58,957 bases of DNA from Candidatus Omnitrophota bacterium (GTDB taxonomy: Bacteria; Omnitrophota; Gorgyraeia; Velamenicoccales; Velamenicoccaceae): the NCBI GenBank assembly GCA_003451585.1, contig DMEU01000013.1:8169-67125 (forward strand), given 5' to 3'. Position 1 is the stretch's first letter. Every line of letters starts with the position of its first letter. The notes beneath the pieces were generated by a model that did not search any database, was not told the DNA's origin, and worked only from the letters and a program-made list of their open reading frames with translations. Positions 24,739 through 31,112 of the stretch are shown here, piece after piece. Both the position numbers and the translations under genes were made by a program.

Positions 24739-25704
24739 ATGTTTTTGGAGTCATTCAAGACGACGTTTGGCGCTATTTTTGAGCTCGTACTTTTGGGCGC
24801 TGTCGGATTTTTTATCGTCCGTCGAAATATCATACGCGATGAAGGGGTCAAGGTCTTAAGCGACCTTGTCATAGGCCTGTTCTTGCCTTGTTTTATGTTT
24901 TCCCAGATAATCGACCGCTTTAGTTTCAGTATCTATCCTGACTGGTGGGTCTTCCCTTTATACAGCGTGATCATTTCATTTGCCGGATATGCCTGCGGCT
25001 CGCTCCTGTTGAGGGCGGATAAGTCATTGTCTAAGAACGGCGGGGAGTTTTTAGGCATAACGACATTTCAGAACTCAGGTTATCTGCCTTTGCCCCTTGC
25101 AGCAGCCTTGCTGCCTGCCGCCGCGGCGCAGGAGATGTTCATATTGATCTTTTTATTTTTGATCGGTTTCAACATGACCATATTTTCTTTCGGTGTCATG
25201 ATGCTTGAGCCTAAAAAAGAGCAGCGGTTCGATTACAGGCATATGTTCAACGCGCCGGTAGTAGCCACTTTGTTGGCCTTGGCGCTGGTATTCTTTAAGG
25301 CCAATACGATAGTGCCTCAATTTGTGTCGCGGCCGGTTGAATTTCTAGGCCGTTGCGCCATACCTTTGTCTATCCTTGTTGTCGGCGGGAACCTGGCGTC
25401 GTTAAAGACCGGCCAGGGTGCGAATTTCAGGCCGCTTTGTTTCTCTCTCTTGATAAAACTCATAGTCCTGCCGCTTGTCTTCTTAGGGTTTGTTGTCTTG
25501 GCTAAGCCCAAGCCTTTAGTGGGGCTTCTTATACTTTTGCAGGCCGCCATGCCGCCTGCGGCGCTCCTTTCCGTCATCTCAAAAAACCAGAACCAGGCAG
25601 GCCGCCTGGTAAATCAGGCCATTTTTTACGGCCATATAGCCAGCATCCTTACTATCCCGCTCTTTTTAGCCCTTTATTGGGCGCTGACTGGAAAATCGTA
25701 TTAA
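24739..25704 (+). CDS. AEC-family (auxin efflux carrier-like) permease
   Basis: 321 residues with about ten membrane helices arranged as two inverted repeats of five, the family layout. Typical features include the conserved Asn-Gly/Pro breaks of the crossing helices (TTFQNSGYLPLPLA in the first half, AAMPPAALLSVI in the second). Substrates of bacterial members are organic acids or other anions; the sequence does not reveal which. GAGGAGAGAG precedes the ATG. It follows the nuclease after 24 bases and precedes smpB by 15 bases, but may be transcribed independently of smpB. Confidence 0.85.
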   Translation: MFLESFKTTFGAIFELVLLGAVGFFIVRRNIIRDEGVKVLSDLVIGLFLPCFMFSQIIDRFSFSIYPDWWVFPLYSVIISFAGYACGSLLLRADKSLSKNGGEFLGITTFQNSGYLPLPLAAALLPAAAAQEMFILIFLFLIGFNMTIFSFGVMMLEPKKEQRFDYRHMFNAPVVATLLALALVFFKANTIVPQFVSRPVEFLGRCAIPLSILVVGGNLASLKTGQGANFRPLCFSLLIKLIVLPLVFLGFVVLAKPKPLVGLLILLQAAMPPAALLSVISKNQNQAGRLVNQAIFYGHIASILTIPLFLALYWALTGKSY

Positions 25705-25719
25705 ACATGGTATACTTAT

Positions 25720-26178
25720 ATGAATGAGAAGGTAATAGCCACAAACCGCAAATTATTCAGGGACTACGAGGTTTTGGAGACCCTGGAGTGCGGCATAGAG
25801 CTTAAAGGCAGTGAGGTAAAATCCCTCAGGGACGCAAGGGCGAATATCGATGATGCCTTTGCCCGCGTTGAAGGCAGCCAGATATATCTATTTAACTGCC
25901 ACATAACCCCTTACGAGAAGGCAAGTTATTTCAAGGAAGATGCCACAAGGCCAAGGCGCCTGCTCCTTCATAAGAAGCAGATAAAGAAGCTCATCGGCCA
26001 GACTACCCAGCGCGGTTTTACACTCGCCCCGATGAAGATGTATTTCAACGACCGCGGCCTGGCTAAAGTGGCGCTGTCGCTGGTGCGCGGCAAGAAACTT
26101 TATGACCGTCGCAAGGATATAAAGGCCCGAGAAGTGGAACGGGAGATGCGCCGGGCAACCCGCACCCGGAATAAATAG
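25720..26178 (+). CDS. smpB: SsrA-binding protein
   Basis: 152 residues; binds the tRNA-like domain of tmRNA and delivers it to stalled ribosomes. The N-terminal beta barrel contains ELKGSEVKSLR, characteristic of SmpB, and the C-terminal tail is rich in Lys/Arg (KKLYDRRKDIKAREVEREMRRATR), as needed to occupy the mRNA channel. The tmRNA gene lies 74 bases downstream, the common smpB-ssrA arrangement. An extended -10 element TGGTATACT (25708-25716) lies just before the ATG, so a very short leader is possible, but no -35 box is convincing. Confidence 0.96.
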   Translation: MNEKVIATNRKLFRDYEVLETLECGIELKGSEVKSLRDARANIDDAFARVEGSQIYLFNCHITPYEKASYFKEDATRPRRLLLHKKQIKKLIGQTTQRGFTLAPMKMYFNDRGLAKVALSLVRGKKLYDRRKDIKAREVEREMRRATRTRNK

Positions 26179-26252
26179 ATACGCCTGTTGAGTGAACTCC
26201 GCTTAATTTTTCATTCTTCATTTTTAATTGTTCATTGTTCTTTGTAAACTTT

Positions 26253-26676
26253 GGGGCTGATTGGGCTCGATTCAGGTATGTCGGGTGCTGGCAGCATGCC
26301 GAGGTTGTAAGGAGGCCTCGTAAAACACCTTACACCATACAAACGCTGAAAATCAAAGATTGCTAGAGAAGGCAAACGCGATCGTTGCGCCTATAATGGG
26401 TGCTCCAGTCGTTATGCCGATGCTGGCAGGCGTTCGTTAAGCCTTAGTTCACTCGCTGAGCTAAGCCGCTATCGGGTGAGTCTGCGCATCTGAATAGCGC
26501 GCTAGCAGACTGGTCCTGGTTTTCGCCTCTGGAGCCGGGATGAGATAGAAAGAGGATGGTCCCGTAAGATCCTGTCTATTGGAGATTGCGGGATGACGAT
26601 AAAAAACAGACTAAGCATGTAGCGGCTTTCACTTCTCTACTTGAGGACGCGGGTTCGATTCCCGCCAGCTCCACCA
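26253..26676 (+). ncRNA. ssrA: Transfer-messenger RNA with atypical tag
   Basis: 424 bases, ending in encoded CCA. The ends pair as GGGGCTG (26253-26259) with CAGCTCC (26666-26672), including the third-position G-U wobble that identifies alanine acceptors; the T-arm GCGGGTTCGATTCCCGC is at 26649-26665. The 5' GGGGCTGATTGGGCTCGA and the AGACTAAGCATGTAG segment before the T-arm are conserved tmRNA elements. The most plausible tag frame begins GCA AAC at 26372 and stops at TAA 26438-26440, giving 22 residues: ANAIVAPIMGAP followed by VVMPMLAGVR. It ends in LAGVR rather than the usual LAA. The frame assignment follows the GCAAAC resume site and should be confirmed. Confidence 0.93.
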
Positions 26677-26680
26677 TTGC

Positions 26681-26712
26681 AAAAAGCCAGGGCTGATCAG
26701 CCCTGGCTTTTT
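26681..26712 (+). terminator. Terminator of ssrA
   Basis: A perfect 32-base palindrome starts five bases after the CCA end: stem AAAAAGCCAGGGCTGA and its exact complement, ending in five T. Because it is symmetric, it may stop transcription on both strands. Confidence 0.85.
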
Positions 26713-26726
26713 GTTTTCCACCTGCC

Positions 26727-26755
26727 TTGTAAACGCCTGTTTGGTGTTATATACT
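26727..26755 (+). promoter_or_regulatory. Putative sigma70-type promoter of structured RNA copy 1
   Basis: TTGTAA (26727-26732), 17-base spacer, TATACT (26750-26755). The expected start site is about 26762, exactly the first base of the stem of the downstream RNA, which supports an independent short transcript. Confidence 0.6.
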
Positions 26756-26761
26756 TTAGTT

Positions 26762-26825
26762 GGGAGGACAGGCGGAAGGAACAGTGATGAGTTGTTAGAA
26801 GCCTGTGAGTCCTCCCGTTCTTTTT
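26762..26825 (+). ncRNA. Structured RNA copy 1 with intrinsic terminator (unassigned family)
   Basis: About 62 bases. Outer stem GGGAGGAC (26762-26769) with GTCCTCCC (26809-26816); inner pairing AGGC (26770-26773) with GCCT (26801-26804); between them a conserved core GGAACAGTGATG (26778-26789). A T run follows at 26821-26825. The same core, spacing and stem layout occur at 29803-29867. I cannot match it to a named riboswitch or sRNA family. See the findings for the base-pair comparison. Confidence 0.65.
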
Positions 26826-26835
26826 GGCAGACAGG

Positions 26836-26885
26836 TTAATCAATAAAAAAGCGCCTTTTTCTAAAGGCGCTTTTTTATTGATTAA
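26836..26885. terminator. Bidirectional terminator hairpin
   Basis: A 23-bp perfect inverted repeat (26836-26858 and 26863-26885) with a four-base loop; G+C core GCGCC flanked by A and T runs. It separates the structured RNA from the converging minus-strand gene. Confidence 0.9.
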
Positions 26886-26897
26886 ATATGATGCCGT

Positions 26898-27248
26898 TTA
26901 CTTGCTTCCGGTCCTGTCAGCTTCACTTACGTCAAATACATAGTCAGGGTGGTATAAGGGTTCATAATCTTTCGGGAGGGCAAGAGGGAAGGTAAGGATA
27001 TCCCAGGCGCCTGAGCCCGTCCTTATGACAGCCTGGACTATACCCTTGAACAGGCCGCAGAAGGCACCAATAGCAAAATTATCGCTTTTTTGCCACTCTT
27101 GTCCGATCGTTTGCGGGACTTCGAGAACGCCTGTTAATACGTTGGCAACGCCGCGCGTGAGCTTATCAGTGGGCGTTTTTGCAAATGCCGGGGCCGATAA
27201 ACTGAAAACCATTACTGCTACTACTGCTAGAGCCAACACTTTTTTCAT
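26898..27248 (-). CDS. Exosortase-associated TIGR04073-family secreted protein
   Basis: 116 residues. Signal peptide (1-23, cleavage after AFA), then a helical region with the family pattern KLTRGVANVLTGVLEVPQTI (residues about 29-48), a glycine-rich hydrophobic stretch GAFCGLFKGIVQAVIRTGSGAWDILTFP and a tyrosine/proline end (PLYHPDYVF). The family accompanies exosortase/PEP-CTERM systems, which sort proteins to the envelope and link to extracellular polysaccharide; no exosortase gene is in the window. AGGAGG sits seven bases before ATG 27248. Expressed on the minus strand and ended by the bidirectional terminator at 26836-26885. Confidence 0.85.
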   Translation of the reverse strand: MKKVLALAVVAVMVFSLSAPAFAKTPTDKLTRGVANVLTGVLEVPQTIGQEWQKSDNFAIGAFCGLFKGIVQAVIRTGSGAWDILTFPLALPKDYEPLYHPDYVFDVSEADRTGSK

Positions 27249-27350
27249 GTTTCCTCCTGGTTAGTACCACTAAACACCTTTTATACATATTTGTCAAGAA
27301 TATAAATCGCATAATTAAAAATATTTTTTTAGGTATTTTCTCTCTCCCCC

Positions 27351-27378
27351 TTGTAAATCGTATTACATGTGTTACATT
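27351..27378 (+). promoter_or_regulatory. Putative promoter of the structured RNA at 27382
   Basis: TTGTAA (27351-27356), 16-base spacer, TACATT (27373-27378). The -35 box is identical to the one used by structured RNA copy 1. The following sequence starts AGTTGAGG near 27382. Confidence 0.45.
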
Positions 27379-27381
27379 TTA

Positions 27382-27538
27382 GTTGAGGTTGAAATAAGCA
27401 ACACGTTTCAAGCATCAAGCTTTGAGGGCAGGCGGCCGGACATCTAGAGGGCAGGATATGCCCGTGAAAAAAGATATGTCCCCGCTTGCCCGTTTGTTTT
27501 ACGCCAAGGCCAAAATCCTTGGCGCTTATTTTTTTAAA
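27382..27538 (+). ncRNA. Unassigned structured RNA with terminator
   Basis: About 155 bases in a gap of 307 bases, with no open frame. Stem 1 pairs GGGCAGGCGG (27426-27435) with CCGCTTGCCC (27482-27491), ten pairs with one G-T. A CC bulge follows, then GGACAT (27438-27443) with ATGTCC (27476-27481). Inside is a GGGCA/TGCCC hairpin with GGATA loop (27449-27463) and an unpaired GTGAAAAAAGAT. Upstream are GTTG/CAAC and TCAAGC/GCTTTGA hairpins; downstream a strong terminator. It could be an independent sRNA or a riboswitch-like attenuator of the gene at 27556. The A-rich unpaired strand beside a short hairpin resembles ligand-binding RNAs, but I recognise no family. Confidence 0.5.
27502..27535 (+). 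terminator. Intrinsic terminator of the RNA at 27382
   Basis: Perfect 8-bp stem CGCCAAGG (27502-27509) with CCTTGGCG (27517-27524), seven-base loop, then TTATTTTTTT. Ends 20 bases before the next start codon. Confidence 0.85.
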
Positions 27539-27549
27539 AGGGGTATAAT
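27519..27549 (+). promoter_or_regulatory. Putative promoter giving a leaderless mRNA
   Basis: A perfect TATAAT (27544-27549) ends six bases before the ATG at 27556, so the expected start site is the A of the start codon. TTGGCG (27519-27524) is a possible -35 with a long 19-base spacer, and it overlaps the upstream terminator stem. Confidence 0.45.
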
Positions 27550-27555
27550 AAAAAC

Positions 27556-28095
27556 ATGGAAACAAAGATCATACGCAGCCGGAGGCGCAGGCGCACTGTG
27601 AGCGCCCGCATCGTCAGGGGTGTACTCCTGGTGCGGGCGCCTCTTATGCTTTCAGGGGAGAGGCTGGAAAGTATAGTAGCTGACCTAGAGTCAAAATTTG
27701 AAAAAAAGAGGATCAAGGAAGAGCTGGATAGGAAGGAAGGCCTCGTCGAGATAGCCGCAAGGCTAAATAAGAGATACTTTGGCAGCCGGCTGAAGATAAA
27801 TTCCATAAAATACGTAACGGGTCAGAACAGTAGGTTCGGCTGCTGCAATTACCACACAGCCGATATCAGGATATCGCATAGGATAGGCCTTATGCCGGCA
27901 TGGGTCAGAGATTATGTCCTGGTCCACGAGATGGCGCATCTGGTGGAGCCGAATCACAGTAAGGCCTTCTGGGATATAGTTTCGCGTTACAAACTGGCTG
28001 AGAGGGCAAGGGGTTTTATTATCGCAGCAGGGATCGACGAAAATAAAAGAACCGCTGAATGCACTGATTGCGGCAGGAAGGCGGAAAGGGAATGA
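27556..28095 (+). CDS. DUF45/YgjP-type zinc metallopeptidase-like protein
   Basis: 179 residues. The HEMAH zinc-binding motif (His124, Glu125, His128) and a third ligand His134 in PNHSKAFW define the YgjP/SprT-like metallopeptidase fold; the segment NSRFGCCNYHTADIRIS precedes it as in family members. The basic N-terminus (IIRSRRRRRTVSARI) is also typical. An additional CTDC pair (Cys169, Cys172) near the C-terminus suggests an incomplete zinc ribbon, often part of SprT-type DNA-protein crosslink proteins. The function in bacteria is unknown. The start may be leaderless. It overlaps the kinase gene by four bases. Confidence 0.8.
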   Translation: METKIIRSRRRRRTVSARIVRGVLLVRAPLMLSGERLESIVADLESKFEKKRIKEELDRKEGLVEIAARLNKRYFGSRLKINSIKYVTGQNSRFGCCNYHTADIRISHRIGLMPAWVRDYVLVHEMAHLVEPNHSKAFWDIVSRYKLAERARGFIIAAGIDENKRTAECTDCGRKAERE

Positions 28096-29801
28096 GAAAA
28101 TTCCGCGTGAATGTGTTGGCAAGGGTGGTATATTCCTTCGTCGTTTTGACCATCATGTTCCTTCTGATCTTTATTTCCTTCAGGGATGTGGAAAGAAGAG
28201 CGGCCATCTCGTTATTCCAAAAAAACGCAGGGGAAAAAGAAGCTGTTTTCGATAAACTTTTAAAGCTAAAGAGCGCTTCTATACAGACCCTGGTGTTCGA
28301 TTACACATACTGGGATGAAATGCTGGCGGCCGTGACAGAAGGCGATATATCCTGGGCGCAGACTAATGTGCCGGACAGCGCCCTCTCTACATACGAGGTG
28401 GATTCTATCCGGATATACAATATCAACAAGCATCTTTTTTATTCCATTAATAACATAAAGGATAAAATGCTTCAGGAGATGGGCTTGCCTTCTGAAGTTT
28501 TTGATGGGTTATTACGGAAACGTTTCGATCATTTTTTTCTTAAAACATCGGCTGGCCTTATGGAGGTGCGCGCTGCCACTATTCATCCAAGCGAGGATGA
28601 AAAAAGAGAGACCGCTCCTCAGGGTTTTTTATTTGCGGGAAGATTATGGAGCGATAAATATATAAAGGGGTTATCTGATATAACGGAATGTTCTATCGCA
28701 TTAAATTTTAAGGTTAAAGAAGGAGGCGGGGCGGTTTTGGATTTTCGAAAAGGCGTTATTACTTTTTCAAGGGATTTGCCGGGTTGGGATGGAAAGGCGG
28801 TGGGGCATCTTACGGTTAAAACGGTATCCAGGGAGATCAGGGATTTTAATGAAAAATCCAGGTATTACTTTACGCTCATTTTTGTTTTTGCCGGTATTTT
28901 AGCCGCAACGGCTTTATTCGCGATCATCGGGTGGATATTCTTTCCTCTTTATTCAATATCCAGGGCTTTAAGGTCCGAAGATCTCAAACATATACAGGGC
29001 TTGAAGGAAGAAAAAACTGAGTTTGGGGATATCGCGCGCTCTATATGCGAATGGAAAAAGGCCGAAGAAAAGATCGAGAACCTGCAAAAGATGAAGGATT
29101 CTCTCACTCAGATGATCGCGCATGACTTGAATAATCCTCTTCAAGTTATATCCGGGAATATCGAGTTAGCTGGGATGGAACTGCAGGGCCAGGATGCTTT
29201 TTCTGCCGACATAAAGGATTCTTTTTACTGGATCGCTAAAAGCGCTCAAGACATGAAAAATATGATATCTAACTTATTGGATATTAATAAGATGGAAGAG
29301 GGTAAATTTAATTTAAGGCCGGGACAGATTAGGCTCGATGATGTTTTGGAGCAGGTGGCAGGAGTCATGAAGGTGCTGGCGCAGAAAGAAGGCAAGATGA
29401 TCTCTGTGCATGTTTCGCAGGGTTTGGATAGCCTGTCGGCTGACGAGGATGTTATAAAAAGGGTTATTTCTAATCTTATAGGAAATGCGCTTAAATTTAC
29501 TCCGGCAGGCACGGTTATCGAAGTTGCGGCGCGTAAGGATAAGATTGAGAGTGAGGCCATTGTTAGTGTAGCGGATCACGGAGATGGTATTCCGGAAGCA
29601 TATCTTTCCAAGGTATTTGATAAGTTTGTGCAGGTGGAGAATGATCTGGCGATAGGCAGGCTGGGCAAAGGATTGGGGCTTGCTTTTTGCAAAATGGCTG
29701 TTGAGGCCCACGGTGGGAGGATTTGGGTTGAGAGTGAGCTTGGTAAAGGGAGCACATTTTATTTTGCGCTTCCGATCCGCGGCATTGCAGATAGGCCTTA
29801 A
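28092..29801 (+). CDS. CHASE4-type sensor histidine kinase
   Basis: 569 residues. Two membrane helices (about 7-29 and 257-285) enclose an extracytoplasmic sensor domain whose DYTYWDEM motif (near residue 70) marks CHASE4. The cytoplasmic part has a short linker, a HisKA dimerisation helix with the phospho-accepting His344 in IAHDLNNPL, and a HATPase domain with N box (NLIGNALKF), DHGDGIP and GKGLGLAF. No receiver domain or response regulator is adjacent. ATG 28092 overlaps the previous stop (ATGA) with GGAAAGGG upstream; the in-frame TTG 28068 is less likely. The structured RNA copy 2 lies right after its stop codon. Confidence 0.92.
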   Translation: MRKFRVNVLARVVYSFVVLTIMFLLIFISFRDVERRAAISLFQKNAGEKEAVFDKLLKLKSASIQTLVFDYTYWDEMLAAVTEGDISWAQTNVPDSALSTYEVDSIRIYNINKHLFYSINNIKDKMLQEMGLPSEVFDGLLRKRFDHFFLKTSAGLMEVRAATIHPSEDEKRETAPQGFLFAGRLWSDKYIKGLSDITECSIALNFKVKEGGGAVLDFRKGVITFSRDLPGWDGKAVGHLTVKTVSREIRDFNEKSRYYFTLIFVFAGILAATALFAIIGWIFFPLYSISRALRSEDLKHIQGLKEEKTEFGDIARSICEWKKAEEKIENLQKMKDSLTQMIAHDLNNPLQVISGNIELAGMELQGQDAFSADIKDSFYWIAKSAQDMKNMISNLLDINKMEEGKFNLRPGQIRLDDVLEQVAGVMKVLAQKEGKMISVHVSQGLDSLSADEDVIKRVISNLIGNALKFTPAGTVIEVAARKDKIESEAIVSVADHGDGIPEAYLSKVFDKFVQVENDLAIGRLGKGLGLAFCKMAVEAHGGRIWVESELGKGSTFYFALPIRGIADRP

Positions 29802-29802
29802 A

Positions 29803-29867
29803 GGAGAGGGCCGGCTAAAGGAACAGTGATGGGTTAACAGTGGCCTGCGAGTCTTTCCATTTTTTTA
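29803..29867 (+). ncRNA. Structured RNA copy 2 with intrinsic terminator (same family as 26762)
   Basis: Starts one base after the kinase stop. Outer stem GGAGAGG (29803-29809) with TCTTTCC (29852-29858), inner GGC (29813-29815) with GCC (29843-29845), and the same core GGAACAGTGATG (29820-29831). From the core to the end of the outer stem both copies have identical length. A T run follows at 29860-29867. No separate promoter is evident, so it may be the 3' end of the kinase mRNA or be processed from it. Confidence 0.65.
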
Positions 29868-29872
29868 TCTTG

Positions 29873-29898
29873 ATGCCTGCCATCCGGCAGGCATTTTT
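29873..29898 (+). terminator. Second terminator after structured RNA copy 2
   Basis: Perfect 9-bp stem ATGCCTGCC (29873-29881) with GGCAGGCAT (29886-29894), ATCC loop, and a run of five T starting at 29894. Lies between the RNA and surE. Confidence 0.9.
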
Positions 29899-29939
29899 GT
29901 ATTCCATTTTGCCCGATGTAGGTATATAATTTGGGAAGC

Positions 29940-30692
29940 ATGAATATTTTAGTTACAAATGATGACGGGATCTATGCCGAAGGCATACGCGTATTGTGTG
30001 AGTCACTTAAGACCATAGCCGATGTTACGGTCGTGGCCCCTGATAGCGAAAGAAGCGCGGTCGGGCATGCCATTACCCTTTCTGATCCGTTGAGGGTCAA
30101 GAAGGTCAACCGCGGCGGCAAGTTTTTCGGGTACGCGACTACCGGCACCCCTGCTGATTGCGTGAAGCTGGCTATAAGGGCATTGCTCAAAAAGAGGCCG
30201 GACCTGGTTGTCTCCGGTATTAATCTTGGGCCTAATGTGGGTTATAGTGTGCTTTATTCAGGGACTGTTTCAGGCGCCACGGAGGGCGCGATATTGGGCA
30301 TACCGTCTTTTGCCATATCTCTTGCTACATTCCAGAAGCCTGATTATAGGGCCGCAGCAGGCTTTGCTAAAAAATTGGTACGCATAATAGAAGGGCACAA
30401 AACCCTTCCCCACGGCACCCTGCTTAATGTCAATGTTCCGGCGGTAAATAAGAAAAGGATAAAAGGTGTCAGGGTAGTCAGGCAGAGCAGGGTCGCGATC
30501 GAAGAGAGATTTGACAAAAGAGTGGACACACGTAAGCGCGTATACTATTGGTTGACCGGCGAGGAGATCGAGGCCGACGGACAGGAAGATGCCGATATAG
30601 AGACCATACGAAAGAATTATATTACGATAACACCTATACACTGTGACATGACGGACTATCAATTTTTAGAAGAGCTTAAAAGCTGGGTATGA
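29940..30692 (+). CDS. surE: 5'-nucleotidase SurE
   Basis: 250 residues. Metal-dependent nucleoside monophosphate phosphatase, a survival protein acting on nucleotides and polyphosphate. The N-terminal NILVTNDDG (Asp8, Asp9) is the metal-binding signature, followed by the SAVGHAIT and SGINLGPNVG segments that build the active site, all conserved. GGGAAG precedes ATG 29940, which is favoured over an in-frame TTG at 29931. A TATAAT (29925-29930) lies ten bases before the ATG, with only a weak -35 box (TTCCAT, 29902-29907). Confidence 0.96.
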   Translation: MNILVTNDDGIYAEGIRVLCESLKTIADVTVVAPDSERSAVGHAITLSDPLRVKKVNRGGKFFGYATTGTPADCVKLAIRALLKKRPDLVVSGINLGPNVGYSVLYSGTVSGATEGAILGIPSFAISLATFQKPDYRAAAGFAKKLVRIIEGHKTLPHGTLLNVNVPAVNKKRIKGVRVVRQSRVAIEERFDKRVDTRKRVYYWLTGEEIEADGQEDADIETIRKNYITITPIHCDMTDYQFLEELKSWV

Positions 30693-30705
30693 AAGAGAGG
30701 TTAAA

Positions 30706-31095
30706 ATGAGTGATGGTTCATTTTGGGGGGTTGAGAGGCGCAGGGCAGCCAGGGCGCTTTTGAAGACCGATCTTTTTTATTCGGTAGAGCACCCGCCGGA
30801 AGTGAAGATGCAATTTCAAGACCGCAGTGAAACTGCCTGTCTTGTGGACCTTGGCGAGGGCGGTATCGGTTTTGTGTCTGAGGCGGAGCTGCCGCAAAAT
30901 ACCAAGCTGGATATCACGTTTAAACTTAATAGTAAAGAGCAGGGTGATGTTGAGATACATGTTTCTGGCGTAGTGAAGTATTGTTTTCCTCAAGGGGATT
31001 ATTCGACTTTTCGTGTGGGGCTTGAATTTACCGATATGGACCAGGACACAAAAGGGCTTATTTTAGAATATGTCAAGAATTTCAAGGCGTTTTGA
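30706..31095 (+). CDS. PilZ-domain protein
   Basis: 129 residues forming almost only a PilZ domain, the c-di-GMP receptor module. The RRRAAR segment near residue 10 supplies the RxxxR motif, and DLGEGGIGF (about 47-55) corresponds to (D/N)xSxxG with the serine replaced by glycine, so ligand binding is plausible but not certain. Its stop overlaps the next gene. With the GGDEF/HD-GYP enzyme at 39861 it makes a c-di-GMP circuit likely; PilZ proteins often regulate pili or polysaccharide export. Confidence 0.85.
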   Translation: MSDGSFWGVERRRAARALLKTDLFYSVEHPPEVKMQFQDRSETACLVDLGEGGIGFVSEAELPQNTKLDITFKLNSKEQGDVEIHVSGVVKYCFPQGDYSTFRVGLEFTDMDQDTKGLILEYVKNFKAF

Positions 31096-31112
31096 CCGGC
31101 CCTGATATTAAC

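Noticed and set aside
25708..25722. Leaderless promoter for smpB
   Set aside because: The extended -10 element ends only three bases before the ATG, too short for a start at the codon, and no -35 box is convincing.
26762..26825. SRP RNA (4.5S) or riboswitch classes such as c-di-GMP, glycine or fluoride as the identity of the repeated RNA
   Set aside because: The GGAAGG run of copy 1 recalls the SRP GGAA tetraloop but is not shared by copy 2, and none of the riboswitch consensus elements I know are present.
27382..27538. 6S RNA as the identity of the gap RNA
   Set aside because: It lacks the long closing stem made by both ends and the large central bubble of 6S RNA.
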